Source: an uncultured Clostridia bacterium (GTDB taxonomy: Bacteria; Bacillota; Clostridia; Oscillospirales; UBA644). From it: a DNA stretch of 46,143 nucleotides. Location of the stretch: NCBI GenBank assembly GCA_948443805.1, contig CAOJUB010000014.1:1-46143 (forward strand). Reading direction: 5' to 3'. A model generated the notes under the pieces. That model saw only the letters and a program-made list of their open reading frames with translations. It had not been told where the DNA came from and made no database searches. Below, in pieces: positions 10,169-19,312 of the stretch; within the stretch, counting starts at the first letter, position 1, and every line of letters begins with the position of its first letter. Both the position numbers and the translations under genes were made by a program.

Positions 10169-10537
10169 TTACAGTACTTCGGGAGCAAGCGAAAGGATCT
10201 TGGTATATTCCTTTTCTCTTAACTCTCTCGCCACAGGCCCGAAAATACGGGTTCCTCTGGGATTTTTATCTTCTTTTATAAGAACCGCGGCGTTTTCGTC
10301 AAAATGGATGTAGCTTCCGTCCGGTCTTCTGAGTCCTTTTACCGAACGAACAACAACAGCCTTTACGACTTCACCCTTTTTCACTTCGCCGCCGGGCGCT
10401 GCTTTCTTCACAGCAGCAACGATAACATCGCCGATGTTGGCGAATTTTCTGCCCGAGCCGCCCAAGACACGGATGCACATGATCTCCTTGGCTCCGGTAT
10501 TGTCGGCTACCTGCAGATAAGTTTGCTGTTGAATCAT
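10169..10537 (-). CDS. rplN: 50S ribosomal protein L14
   Basis: The 122-residue protein begins [20 protein letters not shown], the strict L14 start, and ends with [20 protein letters not shown]. It forms part of a bridge to the small subunit. It lies between rpsQ and rplX. Confidence 0.98.
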   Translation of the reverse strand: MIQQQTYLQVADNTGAKEIMCIRVLGGSGRKFANIGDVIVAAVKKAAPGGEVKKGEVVKAVVVRSVKGLRRPDGSYIHFDENAAVLIKEDKNPRGTRIFGPVARELREKEYTKILSLAPEVL

Positions 10538-10556
10538 ATCTCAATACTCCTTCTGC

Positions 10557-10814
10557 TTATTTCGCTTTTTCGATCACTTCGACCAAACGCCATCTCTTGT
10601 CTTTCGAAAGGGGGCGGGTCTCCATAATCAAAACCTTGTCGCCGATACCGCACTCGTTATTTTCGTCATGAGCCTTCAATTTGTAGGTCTGTTTCACAAC
10701 CTTTTTATAGATCGGATGTCTGACATTCTCAAATATAGCCACGACGATGGTTTTATCCATTTTGTCGGATACGACACGACCGACTCTGGTCTTTCTCAAT
10801 GCTCTTTCACTCAT
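10557..10814 (-). CDS. rpsQ: 30S ribosomal protein S17
   Basis: This 85-residue OB-fold protein binds the 5' domain of 16S rRNA. Its middle has the conserved [17 protein letters not shown] and its end the [20 protein letters not shown] segment. It lies between rpmC and rplN. Confidence 0.97.
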   Translation of the reverse strand: MSERALRKTRVGRVVSDKMDKTIVVAIFENVRHPIYKKVVKQTYKLKAHDENNECGIGDKVLIMETRPLSKDKRWRLVEVIEKAK

Positions 10815-10832
10815 CGTTTTACCTCCTCACGC

Positions 10833-11027
10833 TCAACCGTTTATTTCTTTTTCGCGAAGAACGGTCTTCACTCTGGCTATATCTTTTTTCACTGCAGGGA
10901 TGCGCAGCGGATTTTCCAACTGATTGGTAGCATGCTGAAAACGAAGATTAAAAAGTTCCTGCTTGAGATCCTTTAACTTTGTTTCAAGCTCTTTTACAGA
11001 CATTTCTCTTACTTCTGTTGCTTTCAT
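10833..11027 (-). CDS. rpmC: 50S ribosomal protein L29
   Basis: The 64-residue, nearly all-helical protein sits at the tunnel exit, where trigger factor and SRP dock. It carries [20 protein letters not shown], the L29 signature. Its ATG start overlaps the rplP stop by one base, so translation is probably coupled. Confidence 0.97.
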   Translation of the reverse strand: MKATEVREMSVKELETKLKDLKQELFNLRFQHATNQLENPLRIPAVKKDIARVKTVLREKEING

Positions 11028-11473
11028 TATGCTTCACCTCCGTTGTCCTTGGCAGCATCTTCGAAATCGGATTTCTTAACGAATTTACATTTCAGAGGGA
11101 GCTTATGCATCGCAAGACGGATTGCTTCGCGCGCAACGTCCTCCGGAATTCCGGCCATTTCAAACATGACGCGTCCGGGCTTTACAACGGCTACCCAATA
11201 CTCGGGAGAACCTTTACCGGAACCCATTCGGGTTTCCGCCGGTTTCTCGGTGACGGGCTTGTCGGGGAATATTTTGATCCAGACGTTACCGCCTCTCTTT
11301 ATATAACGGGTCATCGCAATACGGGCCGCCTCAATCTGATTGGACGTTACCCATGCGGGTTCCAGCGCCATCAGACCGAATTCGCCGCTGGAAATGCGGT
11401 TTCCTCTGGTCGCCTTGCCCTTCATGCGGCCGCGGTGAACTCTTCTATACTTTGTTCTTTTTGGCATTAACAT
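11027..11473 (-). CDS. rplP: 50S ribosomal protein L16
   Basis: The 148-residue protein begins [20 protein letters not shown], as in Bacillus. GGAGG lies 9 nt before the first ATG, which supports that start over the second ATG two codons on. It organises the A-site region of the large subunit. It overlaps the end of rpsC by 29 bp and abuts rpmC. Confidence 0.97.
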   Translation of the reverse strand: MLMPKRTKYRRVHRGRMKGKATRGNRISSGEFGLMALEPAWVTSNQIEAARIAMTRYIKRGGNVWIKIFPDKPVTEKPAETRMGSGKGSPEYWVAVVKPGRVMFEMAGIPEDVAREAIRLAMHKLPLKCKFVKKSDFEDAAKDNGGEA

Positions 11474-12140
11474 TGCGATTTACCTCCTTTGCTTTGAAAT
11501 TCTTTCCGGAAGTCAGAACCTCGCCTTTATAAATCCAGACTTTTACACCGATTCTTCCGTAGGTCGTGTGCGCTTCATAAAAGCCGTAGTCAATGTCGGC
11601 CCGAAGAGTCTGCAGGGGAATCGTTCCTTCATGGTAGTGCTCGCTTCTGGCGATTTCCGCGCCGCCGAGTCTTCCCGAAACCTGAACTTTAATACCCTTT
11701 GCTCCGGCTTTCATCGTTCTGTCGATCGCCTGACGGGTCGCTCTCCGGAAGGAAATTCTTCTTTCCAGATCGCTCGCGATTCTCTGCGCAACGAGCATTG
11801 CGTTCTGGTCCGGTCTCTTTTCCTCCATGATTGTAATATAAACGGCTTTGCCGATAAATTTATCGATCGCCTGACGGAGTTTCTCGATATCCTGACCGCC
11901 TTTTCCGAGAATAATTCCCGGTTTTGCACAGTGAATAATAATTCTGATCTTACCGGCGGCGTCTCTTTCAATCTCGATCCGGGCAATACCGGCGTTCTTG
12001 ATTCTGCCGAGAATGAACTTTCTGATTTTATTGTCTTCAACCAGGATATCTCCGAATTTTTCGTCGCTGGCGAACCATCTGGAGTCCCAGTTGCGGATAA
12101 TGCCGACTCTCAGGCCGTGCGGATTAACTTTTTGTCCCAT
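11445..12140 (-). CDS. rpsC: 30S ribosomal protein S3
   Basis: The 231-residue protein starts [20 protein letters not shown]. It has a KH domain with the [12 protein letters not shown] loop and a C-terminal domain with the conserved [20 protein letters not shown]. It helps form the mRNA entry tunnel. Its final codons overlap the start of rplP. Confidence 0.98.
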   Translation of the reverse strand: MGQKVNPHGLRVGIIRNWDSRWFASDEKFGDILVEDNKIRKFILGRIKNAGIARIEIERDAAGKIRIIIHCAKPGIILGKGGQDIEKLRQAIDKFIGKAVYITIMEEKRPDQNAMLVAQRIASDLERRISFRRATRQAIDRTMKAGAKGIKVQVSGRLGGAEIARSEHYHEGTIPLQTLRADIDYGFYEAHTTYGRIGVKVWIYKGEVLTSGKNFKAKEVNRNVNAKKNKV

Positions 12141-12151
12141 AACTCTCCTCC

Positions 12152-12487
12152 TTACTCTTTCTCTGCGAGAACCATCGTGATATGCGAGGATCTCTTAAGA
12201 ATAATATCGGCGCTTCCTCTTGCCCGGGGCATCATTCTTTTCATAATTCTGCCGGGGCCGACGAAACATTCCTTTACATAGAGTTTAGAAACATCCATAT
12301 GGTGGTTTGTTTCGGCATTTGCCATTGCGGACTTTACCAGTTTAAACAGAGGTTCGCTTGCCGCTTTGGGGGTATTGCGAAGGATTGCCATCGCCGTGCC
12401 CACAGGCTTGTTCCGAATCAGGTCAAGAACGATTTTCACCTTTCTGGGGCTTATGCGAAGACCTCTGAGATATGCTTTTGCTTCCAT
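12152..12487 (-). CDS. rplV: 50S ribosomal protein L22
   Basis: This 111-residue protein contains the [20 protein letters not shown] start and the long beta hairpin around [18 protein letters not shown] that lines the peptide tunnel. It lies between rpsS and rpsC. Confidence 0.98.
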   Translation of the reverse strand: MEAKAYLRGLRISPRKVKIVLDLIRNKPVGTAMAILRNTPKAASEPLFKLVKSAMANAETNHHMDVSKLYVKECFVGPGRIMKRMMPRARGSADIILKRSSHITMVLAEKE

Positions 12488-12512
12488 CTTTCAATTATAC
12501 CTCCTCATGCGA

Positions 12513-12794
12513 CTATTTGCCGGTATTCGAGGTTTTGGAACCCGAATGACCTCTGAATAATCTTGTCGGCGCAAATTCGCCGAGCTTGTGGCCGACCATA
12601 TCCTCGGTAACATAAACCGGAATATGCTTTCTTCCGTCGTGAACGGCAAAAGTATGACCAACGAACTCAGGAAAAATAGTCGATGCGCGTGACCATGTCT
12701 TGAGTATTCTTTTTTCACCCTTTTCGTTCATCTCAACAACTTTTTTATAGAGAGATTTTTCAACGAAGGGGCCCTTTTTAACACTTCTTCCCAT
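12513..12794 (-). CDS. rpsS: 30S ribosomal protein S19
   Basis: The 93-residue protein begins [19 protein letters not shown] and carries the family signature [20 protein letters not shown]. It lies in the head of the small subunit near S13. It stands between rplB and rplV. Confidence 0.98.
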   Translation of the reverse strand: MGRSVKKGPFVEKSLYKKVVEMNEKGEKRILKTWSRASTIFPEFVGHTFAVHDGRKHIPVYVTEDMVGHKLGEFAPTRLFRGHSGSKTSNTGK

Positions 12795-12808
12795 TCTTAT
12801 CGCACCTC

Positions 12809-13642
12809 CTATTTAGCGTTTCTGCGTTTTACAATAAATTTATTTGTACGGTTCTTCTTTTTGCGGGTCTTGTAACCCAGAGCCGGTTTGCCCCAAGGCG
12901 TTACAGGACCGGGACGGCCGATCGGGGATTTACCCTCACCACCGCCGTGCGGGTGATCGCAGGGGTTCATAACAGAACCTCTTACGGTCGGACGGATACC
13001 CATATGACGTTTTCTTCCTGCTTTACCAAGCTTAACGTTTTCATGATCCGTATTTCCGATCGTTCCGATAACCGCTTTGCAGTTCAGTCTGACCATACGA
13101 ACCTCGCCCGAGGGAAGTCTTACCTGCGCATAACCGTTTTCCTTTGCCATGAGCTGTGCGCCCATACCGGCGGAACGAACCATCTGCGCGCCCTTTCCGG
13201 GGTTCAGTTCGATATTATGAATGATTGTACCGACAGGGATATTTTCAAGCATCAGGCAGTTGCCGGGCTTGATATCCGCATTGGCGCCGGAAACAACTTT
13301 ATCGCCGACAGAAAGTTTCTGGGGAGCGATGATGTAGCTTTTTTCGCCGTCTTCATACTGAATCAGAGCGATATTGGCGCTTCTGTTCGGATCGTATTCG
13401 ATCGAAAGAACCGTTGCCATGTCGTCCAGACGGTTTCTTCTGAAATCGATCAGTCTGTACTTTCTTCTGTTCCCGCCGCCCTTATGACGAACGGTGATCT
13501 TGCCGTAGCTGTTTCTTCCCGAATGCTTCTTCAGCGGAGCAAGAAGGGATTTTTCAGGTTTATTGGTGGTGATCTCGTCAAATGCCGATACCGACATGCC
13601 TCTTCTTGCGGGAGTGGTCGGTTTATAAATTTTTATAGCCAT
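12809..13642 (-). CDS. rplB: 50S ribosomal protein L2
   Basis: The 277-residue protein is needed for subunit joining and peptidyl transfer. It has the conserved N-terminal segment [20 protein letters not shown] and the histidine-containing C-terminal loop [20 protein letters not shown]. It lies between rplW and rpsS. Confidence 0.98.
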   Translation of the reverse strand: MAIKIYKPTTPARRGMSVSAFDEITTNKPEKSLLAPLKKHSGRNSYGKITVRHKGGGNRRKYRLIDFRRNRLDDMATVLSIEYDPNRSANIALIQYEDGEKSYIIAPQKLSVGDKVVSGANADIKPGNCLMLENIPVGTIIHNIELNPGKGAQMVRSAGMGAQLMAKENGYAQVRLPSGEVRMVRLNCKAVIGTIGNTDHENVKLGKAGRKRHMGIRPTVRGSVMNPCDHPHGGGEGKSPIGRPGPVTPWGKPALGYKTRKKKNRTNKFIVKRRNAK

Positions 13643-13656
13643 TTTCGCACACTCCT

Positions 13657-13953
13657 TTACATCAGGTTATCGAAGAACTCGATCGTTTTGGAATCTTCGG
13701 TCAAGGTCACGATCGCCTTCTTGTAAGAAGCCGTTTTGCCCGCCTTGTAACGGACTCTCTTTTCCTTGCCCTCATACTTCATGGTGTTGACGGCGGAAAC
13801 CTTTACCTTAAACAGTTCTTCAACCGCGTTTTTAATTTCAATTTTGTTTGCGTCGACTGCTACCTTAAAGGTATATTTACGCTGATTACGCATAATGTCC
13901 ATGCTTCTCTCGGTAATCACGGGAGTCAAGATAATGTCCTGCGCGAATTTCAT
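13657..13953 (-). CDS. rplW: 50S ribosomal protein L23
   Basis: The 98-residue protein lies at the tunnel exit and is the docking site for SRP and trigger factor. It contains [14 protein letters not shown] and the core [20 protein letters not shown]. Its start codon overlaps the rplD stop in an ATGA arrangement, which points to translational coupling. Confidence 0.97.
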   Translation of the reverse strand: MKFAQDIILTPVITERSMDIMRNQRKYTFKVAVDANKIEIKNAVEELFKVKVSAVNTMKYEGKEKRVRYKAGKTASYKKAIVTLTEDSKTIEFFDNLM

Positions 13954-14573
13954 CAGTTATATACCTCCTCCATTTTTTCTACGGCCGATTTGGTAACAAT
14001 AAACTTATCGTATTTGATGATATCGTAAACATTCAGCGTGTTGACATACAGCGTCTTCACATCGGGAATGTTCTTCGCGCTCTGAACAACATTCTTGTTC
14101 GGACCGTCGAGAACGACAAGAGCCTTGTTATCGATTTTCAGCGCGTCAAGAACCTTTACCATGGACTTGGTCTTGATCTCTGCAAAATCCAGCGTATCGA
14201 GAACGATAAACTTGCCTTCGGCCACTTTCGAAGAGAACGCAGACTTCATTGCCAGTCTCTTCGCTTTTTTATTGATCGAATATTTATAGCTACGGGGCTT
14301 CGGACCGAGAGCCACGCCGCCGTGACGCCACTGGGGCGAACGGGTAGAACCCTGTCTTGCACGGCCTGTGCCCTTCTGTCTCCACGGCTTTTTGCCGCCG
14401 CCTCTGACTTCGGTACGGGTCAGGGTGCTCTGTGTGCCCTGTCTCTGATTTGCAAGGTAATTCTTTACCGCTTCATGCAGCAAAGCAACATTCACGGGAA
14501 CAGCGAAAATCTCATCTTTCAGATTGACGGTTCCAACGTCCTTGCCTTCCATGTTATAAACCTTAACTTCCAT
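13953..14573 (-). CDS. rplD: 50S ribosomal protein L4
   Basis: This 206-residue protein has the extended loop typical of L4 ([20 protein letters not shown]) and a Rossmann-like C-terminal half. In Gammaproteobacteria L4 represses the S10 operon by binding its leader. Whether it does so here is unknown, but the long structured leader and the rpsJ-rplC spacer are places to look. It overlaps rplW by the ATGA pair. Confidence 0.97.
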   Translation of the reverse strand: MEVKVYNMEGKDVGTVNLKDEIFAVPVNVALLHEAVKNYLANQRQGTQSTLTRTEVRGGGKKPWRQKGTGRARQGSTRSPQWRHGGVALGPKPRSYKYSINKKAKRLAMKSAFSSKVAEGKFIVLDTLDFAEIKTKSMVKVLDALKIDNKALVVLDGPNKNVVQSAKNIPDVKTLYVNTLNVYDIIKYDKFIVTKSAVEKMEEVYN

Positions 14574-14590
14574 TCGACTCTCCTCCTCCC

Positions 14591-15217
14591 TTACGCTTTC
14601 TTGACCGCGGATTTCACCACGATCAGACCGCCGTTGGGGCCCGGAACGGCGCCCTTGATGGCTATCAGATTTTTCTCTGCGTCAACTTTTACAATATCAA
14701 GATTCTGAACGGTTACCTGCTCGGAACCCATGTGGCCAGGCATGCCTTTTCCCTTGAATACACGGGAGGGGTCGGTGTTGGAACCCATAGAACCCTGATG
14801 TCTGTGATAACCGGAACCGTGCGCCATAGGACCGGTGTGGAAACCGTGGCGCTTAATGGTGCCCTGGTATCCTTTACCTTTGGAAATACCGGTTACATCA
14901 ACCTTATCTCCGGCGGCGAAAACGTCAGCTTTGACAATATCGCCCACGCTCAGGCTTTCGTCCAGATCAAATTCTTTCAAAACTCTCTTATACGCTGCCT
15001 GTGCTTTATCAAAATGACCTTTCAGGGGTTTTGTCACGAGTTTTTCGCGAATATCTTCAAAACCCAGCTGAACAGCCGCGTACCCGTCGTTTTCCACGGT
15101 TTTTTTCTGTGTGACCACGCAAGGACCCGCCTCAAGAACGGTTACGGGAATCACCTTGCCAGTTTCGGTGAAAAGCTGCGACATGCCGACTTTTCTTCCG
15201 ATAATACCTTTACCCAT
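14591..15217 (-). CDS. rplC: 50S ribosomal protein L3
   Basis: The 208-residue protein begins [16 protein letters not shown] and contains the long loop near [20 protein letters not shown] that reaches the peptidyl transferase centre. A GAAAGGAG site lies upstream of the ATG. Unlike its neighbours, it is separated from the previous gene by a 235-bp structured spacer. Confidence 0.98.
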   Translation of the reverse strand: MGKGIIGRKVGMSQLFTETGKVIPVTVLEAGPCVVTQKKTVENDGYAAVQLGFEDIREKLVTKPLKGHFDKAQAAYKRVLKEFDLDESLSVGDIVKADVFAAGDKVDVTGISKGKGYQGTIKRHGFHTGPMAHGSGYHRHQGSMGSNTDPSRVFKGKGMPGHMGSEQVTVQNLDIVKVDAEKNLIAIKGAVPGPNGGLIVVKSAVKKA

Positions 15218-15452
15218 TTTATATTCTCCTTTCGGCTATTGGTTGGCTTTGCCAACTTGACCGTGTATCCCGCGTACAGCATATTTCGGGATACCGAAAC
15301 GGCCTTTCCGGTTGCATTCTCAGAGTAATGAATAAGAATGTAGTTCGGCGGCGATTCTTCGCCGGCGCTGCGGACCGTTATCGCAGGCGCTGAACAGCAG
15401 AAAGCATGGCGTCTTCGCTACGGTTCTTTTTTTGCTGCATGGCGTATGTTGC
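15218..15452 (-). promoter_or_regulatory. Structured spacer between rpsJ and rplC
   Basis: This 235-bp stretch has no gene. It holds at least four stems: GTTGGC/GCCAAC with a 3-nt loop (15242-15256), an 8-bp stem GTATCCCG/CGGGATAC (15265-15272 with 15287-15294), CGGCGA/TCGCCG (15349-15364), and a longer stem around 15364-15391 with one bulge. The first lies just upstream of the rplC ribosome binding site. No U-tract follows any of them and no clear promoter was seen. It may control rplC onward or be a processed RNA. Confidence 0.6.
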
Positions 15453-15764
15453 TTAAAGTTTGATTTCGATTTCCACGCCCGCGGGAAGTTCTACGCCCAT
15501 CAGCGTATCAACAACCTTCTTGGTGGGTTTGAGAATATCGATGACTCTTTTATGCGTTCTGTATTCAAACTGTTCTCTGGAATCCTTATATTTGTGAACA
15601 GCTCTCAGAATGGTGATGATCTCCTTGTCGGTGGGCAGCGGTACCGGTCCGGAATATTTTACTCCGAGCCTCTTCGCGCTCTCAACGATTTTTTCGGCGG
15701 CCTGGTCGATCAGGTTATGATCGTACGACTTCAGGCGTATTCTCATCTTTTTCTCTTCTGCCAT
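15453..15764 (-). CDS. rpsJ: 30S ribosomal protein S10
   Basis: The 103-residue protein carries the family segments [20 protein letters not shown] and [20 protein letters not shown]. It contributes to the head of the small subunit and also serves as NusE in transcription antitermination. AAGGAGG lies 9 nt before the ATG. It is the first gene of the superoperon, and no fusA or tuf gene precedes it here. Confidence 0.98.
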   Translation of the reverse strand: MAEEKKMRIRLKSYDHNLIDQAAEKIVESAKRLGVKYSGPVPLPTDKEIITILRAVHKYKDSREQFEYRTHKRVIDILKPTKKVVDTLMGVELPAGVEIEIKL

Positions 15765-16092
15765 TTTTTTCGCCTCCTTATAATATTGAAAGGGTTTCCC
15801 CTACGGGATCTGCCGCACACTGGGAAAACCCCGAAAATGCGGCACAAGCCGATCAGTAAATCAGGCGATGAAAGACCAAACACGAAGCCGGGCGTTTCAC
15901 ATTTTGAAACAAAAAAAATCGGAACAGGGCAAACCTCTCCGAAATCAAAGTGCGTCGAGCGGTAAACCGCAGAAAAACGGCTTACATCGGCTAAATTTGG
16001 TTTCATCCGATTTTCAATCGGAACAAAGCTCCGCCGAAATTCCCTGCAAATGCAGCAACCTTCGGCATCTATGCTGATTGCCATGCTTGCAA
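15765..16092 (-). promoter_or_regulatory. Long 5' leader of the S10 superoperon
   Basis: About 320 nt separate the promoter from rpsJ. Two mutually exclusive stems are visible near the ribosome binding site. Stem A is 7 bp (15811-15817 with 15838-15844). Stem B is a perfect-length 10-bp stem (15792-15801 with 15822-15831, one G-U pair), and its 5' strand lies in the loop of stem A. Further up there is a 7-bp hairpin TCCGATT/AATCGGA (about 16006-16022). Such alternatives fit a regulatory leader, but the ligand is unknown. Confidence 0.6.
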
Positions 16093-16121
16093 ATTATACC
16101 ACACCGCATAACAAAAAGCAA
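16093..16121 (-). promoter_or_regulatory. Sigma-A promoter of the ribosomal superoperon
   Basis: On the minus strand TTGCTT (16116-16121) and TATAAT (16093-16098) are separated by exactly 17 bp, and TGG just before the -10 box gives an extended -10. Transcription should begin near 16086. Confidence 0.85.
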
Positions 16122-16153
16122 TACTTTTTTGCAAAAAAAACTCCGAACTTTTC

Positions 16154-16184
16154 GTGAAATCGGCCGGAAATCAGCCGATTTCAC
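16154..16184 (-). terminator. Terminator overlapping the end of the PHP gene
   Basis: A perfect 11-bp stem (16154-16164 with 16174-16184, loop of 9) contains the stop codon of the PHP gene. A T8 run follows only after about 14 nt on the minus strand, so efficiency is uncertain. It separates that gene from the S10 promoter. Confidence 0.6.
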
Positions 16185-16918
16185 ACCTTTTTCACAAAAT
16201 AAGCGTCAAAATCCGTCACATCATACCGGGAACAATAAAAAGAAAAACCGCCGGCTTTCAACAATGATACTAGATCCTCCGTGCTTTCTGCACGGCGGGA
16301 AAGCAATACTCCGGCTGAAATATCGTCGGTATCATGCGCGTCAGAGCCGGCAAAGCCGGGAAGGGCATGTTCTTCCGCCCAGCACAGCGCCTGCCGGTTG
16401 GCTTCTTCATGATTCATCCTGCCGCTGAGAATTTCCATGCCGTCCACCTCGGGGAAGGCGCGGGGAAAAATCTTTTTGTCTCCCAGCCAGGGCGCGCGGC
16501 GAAAAGGATGCGCATGCCAGACCATGCCGCCGTAGGAACGAACCAGCGCCGTATATTCCGCCAGCGGAAGGCTGCACAGTTCCGGATGCCGCAGCAAAAA
16601 TTCAGGAGCAACGCCAAACGTCACAAAATCATCCATGGTCTCCCGGAAAGTATACTCCCATCCAAAAAAGACATCCAGCCCGATCTTGTCCCCTTCGGCC
16701 TTTGCCTCCCGGAACCCCTGCAAATACCGTTCTATCTTTTCCTCCCAGGGCTGCTCCGTATGAAAATAGCGGTTGCAGTTAACAAAATGGTCGGTCACAA
16801 TAACACCGGTATATCCCCTTTTTTTATACGCCCTGACCATCTCCGCCGCAGGCGTGACAGCACAGGGGCTGGATTCTTTTGTATGAAAATGCAGCTCATA
16901 TAAAAACCGATCTTTCAT
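16181..16918 (-). CDS. PHP domain phosphoesterase-like protein
   Basis: The 245-residue protein has the metal-binding motifs of the PHP family: HFHT at residues 11-14, Asp-His in VTDHF, HAH in VWHAHPF and SDAH in GFAGSDAH. Such proteins hydrolyse phosphate esters, for example histidinol phosphate or nucleotides. The substrate cannot be told from sequence. It has its own consensus promoter and a short leader, and it stands alone between ylbJ and the S10 operon. Confidence 0.85.
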   Translation of the reverse strand: MKDRFLYELHFHTKESSPCAVTPAAEMVRAYKKRGYTGVIVTDHFVNCNRYFHTEQPWEEKIERYLQGFREAKAEGDKIGLDVFFGWEYTFRETMDDFVTFGVAPEFLLRHPELCSLPLAEYTALVRSYGGMVWHAHPFRRAPWLGDKKIFPRAFPEVDGMEILSGRMNHEEANRQALCWAEEHALPGFAGSDAHDTDDISAGVLLSRRAESTEDLVSLLKAGGFSFYCSRYDVTDFDAYFVKKV

Positions 16919-16971
16919 GATCCCGAAAAATTCCTCTCCGGCCGAAAAAAACTCTCGACCCCGTTTCTTTC

Positions 16972-17000
16972 ATTATAATTGAAAAAAACAGAATTGTCAA
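16972..17000 (-). promoter_or_regulatory. Consensus promoter of the PHP gene
   Basis: TTGACA (16995-17000) and TATAAT (16972-16977) with 17-bp spacing, both perfect matches to the sigma-A consensus on the minus strand. The -35 box overlaps the last codons of ylbJ. Confidence 0.9.
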
Positions 17001-18004
17001 GAGAAAAAAAGGAAAGAACAGAGAACCGTCAATCCGCCGCAGAAAACGGTCTGCAGCAGGCGGGAAAAAAAATACGGACGCAAAGACAAACCGCTTTTCA
17101 GAGAAAATACCCCCACCTGGCAATGAACCGACATTCCCGCCCAGCCAAGAAACAGACCGGAAAAGGCGAAAGCCAATGGAACCGGCAGGAATGCCAATGA
17201 ACCGAAACCGGAAGTCAATTCGCAAAAGCCGGAAAAAATAATTTTTCCGACCCCGTTTTCCGGCAAAAGCCCCATCGAAACAGGAAGACTGGTCAGCATG
17301 ATAAAAAAAATAACAAACGCGCAAACCTTCATTACCGAAAACAGCGCATCGGTTACGCTTTCGGTAAAAAGGAGAGCAAACGGCTTTTCCTTCTCCTCCT
17401 TTTTCACCGGAAAAACCAGATGATCTTCCTTATATATATGAGCCGTAACGATCCCCGCGGCGAAAACCGAAAACAGCTGGCAGAAAAACAACGCCCACCC
17501 GATGGCGGCGCTTTTGAAAATCCCGGCGCCGACCGCCGATATAACAAAGGCCGGCGAAGGATTGTTCGACAAAGCCAAAAGCCGCTCCCCCTGCGTTTTC
17601 GAACATCCGCCCGAAGCATAAAGCGCGGCGCTCCCCTCCGCCCCAACAGGGAAGCCGGAAAGCAGGCCGAGGACAAAAACGCCGCAGCAGGACGCCGGAA
17701 GCGAAAAAAGCTTCATAACCGGCGCAAAAATTTTTCCGAGAACGCCGGCGATTTTCCCGCCCCGGATCAAATTGGACAATACAAAAAAAGGGAACAGGGA
17801 AGGAACGACAACATTCAGACAAAGTTCCATTCCCTGCTTGGCGCCGGAAGAAGCATAGGCAGGAAAGGCAAACAGAAAAACGCTGCATGCGCCAACCAGC
17901 AGGGAAGGCAGAATCTCCGAAAATTTTCTTAGCCTTTTTTCTCTTATCACCAAAACCGCCGCCCCTCTCGCTTTTCCCCTGCACTTTTCTCGAAAATTAC
18001 GCAT
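16997..18004 (-). CDS. ylbJ: Sporulation integral membrane protein YlbJ family
   Basis: The 335-residue protein has about eight membrane segments and the nucleoside-recognition (Gate) type motifs of YlbJ, such as GLLSGFPVGAEGSA and LSNNPSPAFVISAVG. In Bacillus ylbJ is a sigma-E gene needed for spore cortex formation. The N-terminus is uncertain: ATG 18004 has no ribosome binding site, while GAGAGGGG precedes an internal TTG at 17953 (and GTG at 17950), which would remove 17 or 18 residues before the first membrane segment. Confidence 0.85.
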   Translation of the reverse strand: MRNFREKCRGKARGAAVLVIREKRLRKFSEILPSLLVGACSVFLFAFPAYASSGAKQGMELCLNVVVPSLFPFFVLSNLIRGGKIAGVLGKIFAPVMKLFSLPASCCGVFVLGLLSGFPVGAEGSAALYASGGCSKTQGERLLALSNNPSPAFVISAVGAGIFKSAAIGWALFFCQLFSVFAAGIVTAHIYKEDHLVFPVKKEEKEKPFALLFTESVTDALFSVMKVCAFVIFFIMLTSLPVSMGLLPENGVGKIIFSGFCELTSGFGSLAFLPVPLAFAFSGLFLGWAGMSVHCQVGVFSLKSGLSLRPYFFSRLLQTVFCGGLTVLCSFLFFS

Positions 18005-18028
18005 AATTTCATAGAATTGTTATTGATT

Positions 18029-18057
18029 TTTCTCGAATTATATGATAAAATAAAAAG
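18029..18057 (+). promoter_or_regulatory. Likely promoter of pfkA
   Basis: On the plus strand TTGATT (near 18023-18028) and TAAAAT (near 18046-18051) are about 17 bp apart, some 110 bp before pfkA. A second -10-like TATTAT stands near 18137 without a clear -35 box. The exact coordinates given are approximate to a few bases. Confidence 0.5.
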
Positions 18058-18162
18058 AAAACTGCAATATCTGGCTTTTCCGGAAAAAGATCAGCCCGGG
18101 TAATTTTTATACGATAAAAAAGATCATAGAATAAGGTATTATATGAAAGGTGTTCTGAGATT

Positions 18163-19179
18163 ATGAAAACAATAGGTATCTTAACCAGTGGCGGCGACAG
18201 CCAGGGTATGAATGCCGCAACCCGCGCCGTAACAAGAAAAGCACTTGACGAAGGCTTCCGGGTCATGGGGATCAAAAAAGGCTACAACGGCCTGATCAAC
18301 GGAGAGATAGAAGAACTTTTTGCTTCTTCCGTTTCCGGAAAACTGAGCCGGGGCGGAACATTCCTGCAAACGGCAAGATGCCTCGAATTCAAAGAGGAAG
18401 CCGGCATTCTCAAGGCGGTGGAAACCTGTAAGGAATTCGGAATCGAAGGCATTGTCGTCATTGGCGGCGACGGTTCGTTCCGGGGTGCAAGAGACCTCTG
18501 CCTGCACGGAATCAAATGCGTTGCCCTTCCGGGAACAATTGACAATGATATCGTATGCAGTGACTATACCATCGGTTTTGACACCGCACTGAATATCGTT
18601 GTAGAAATGGTAGACAGGCTCAGAGACACCTGCGAATCGCACGACCGTTGCTCGGTGGTTCAGATTATGGGCAAAAATGCCGGATGGGTCACACTGGAAT
18701 CTTCGATTTCCACCGGCGCTACCGCCATGGTCGTTCCCGAAGTGGAATTCGATTTTGAAAGAGATATTGTGCAGAGAATCAGAAAAAGCCAGGCTCTTGG
18801 CAAAAACCACTTTATTATTCTGGTCTCCGAAGGCGTTTTCTTCGATGTGCCTTCCAATAAAAACTACAAATATGTAAAAGAACACGGAATCGATTCTGCG
18901 GCGGCGTTTGCAGCAAAGGTTCAGCAAATGACCGGCGTTGAGGCAAGAGAAGCCATTCTCGGCCATGTTCAGCGCGGCGGATCGCCGACGGCCAGAGACC
19001 GCATTATCGCAACCGAAATGGGGAATTATGCTGTCGGCCTGCTGAAAAACGGCATCTCCAACCGGGTCGTGGTAATGAAAGACAATAAAATTACCGATTA
19101 CGATATCCTGGAAGCGCTGCAGATGAAAAAACCGTTCGATAGGGAACGGTTCAATATGGCTAACGCAATCAACATCTGA
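18163..19179 (+). CDS. pfkA: 6-phosphofructokinase
   Basis: The 338-residue enzyme phosphorylates fructose 6-phosphate, the committed step of glycolysis. Landmarks are TSGGDSQGMNAA near the N-terminus (the usual form is GGDAPGMNA), GGDGSFRGA and PGTIDNDI. The GGDGS form of the second motif is the ATP-dependent type rather than the pyrophosphate type with GGDD. It stands alone, with a strong terminator after it. Confidence 0.95.
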   Translation: MKTIGILTSGGDSQGMNAATRAVTRKALDEGFRVMGIKKGYNGLINGEIEELFASSVSGKLSRGGTFLQTARCLEFKEEAGILKAVETCKEFGIEGIVVIGGDGSFRGARDLCLHGIKCVALPGTIDNDIVCSDYTIGFDTALNIVVEMVDRLRDTCESHDRCSVVQIMGKNAGWVTLESSISTGATAMVVPEVEFDFERDIVQRIRKSQALGKNHFIILVSEGVFFDVPSNKNYKYVKEHGIDSAAAFAAKVQQMTGVEAREAILGHVQRGGSPTARDRIIATEMGNYAVGLLKNGISNRVVVMKDNKITDYDILEALQMKKPFDRERFNMANAINI

Positions 19180-19230
19180 CAGACCGGAAAATCAAACCAA
19201 TACCGGCGGTTTTCCGCTGTTTTCAAAAAA

Positions 19231-19262
19231 AAATACCGCCGAGGAATTTCGGCGGTATTTTT
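19231..19262. terminator. Terminator after pfkA
   Basis: A perfect 12-bp stem (19231-19242 with 19249-19260, loop of 6) ends in TTTTT on the plus strand and begins with a run of A. It ends pfkA transcription before the thiamine gene. Confidence 0.92.
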
Positions 19263-19312
19263 CCTGCCAAAACTCTCTGCTCCCCAAAACGGAACCAACA
19301 AAGGAGGAAACA

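Noticed and set aside
9838-10188. L24 starting at ATG 10188
   Set aside because: That start overlaps rplN and has no suitable ribosome binding site, while ATG 10155 has GGAGG at 8 nt.
15743-16084. A 113-codon open frame across the S10 leader, starting near the transcription start
   Set aside because: It has no ribosome binding site, overlaps the start of rpsJ, and its translation shows no recognisable family. The region is better explained as a structured leader.
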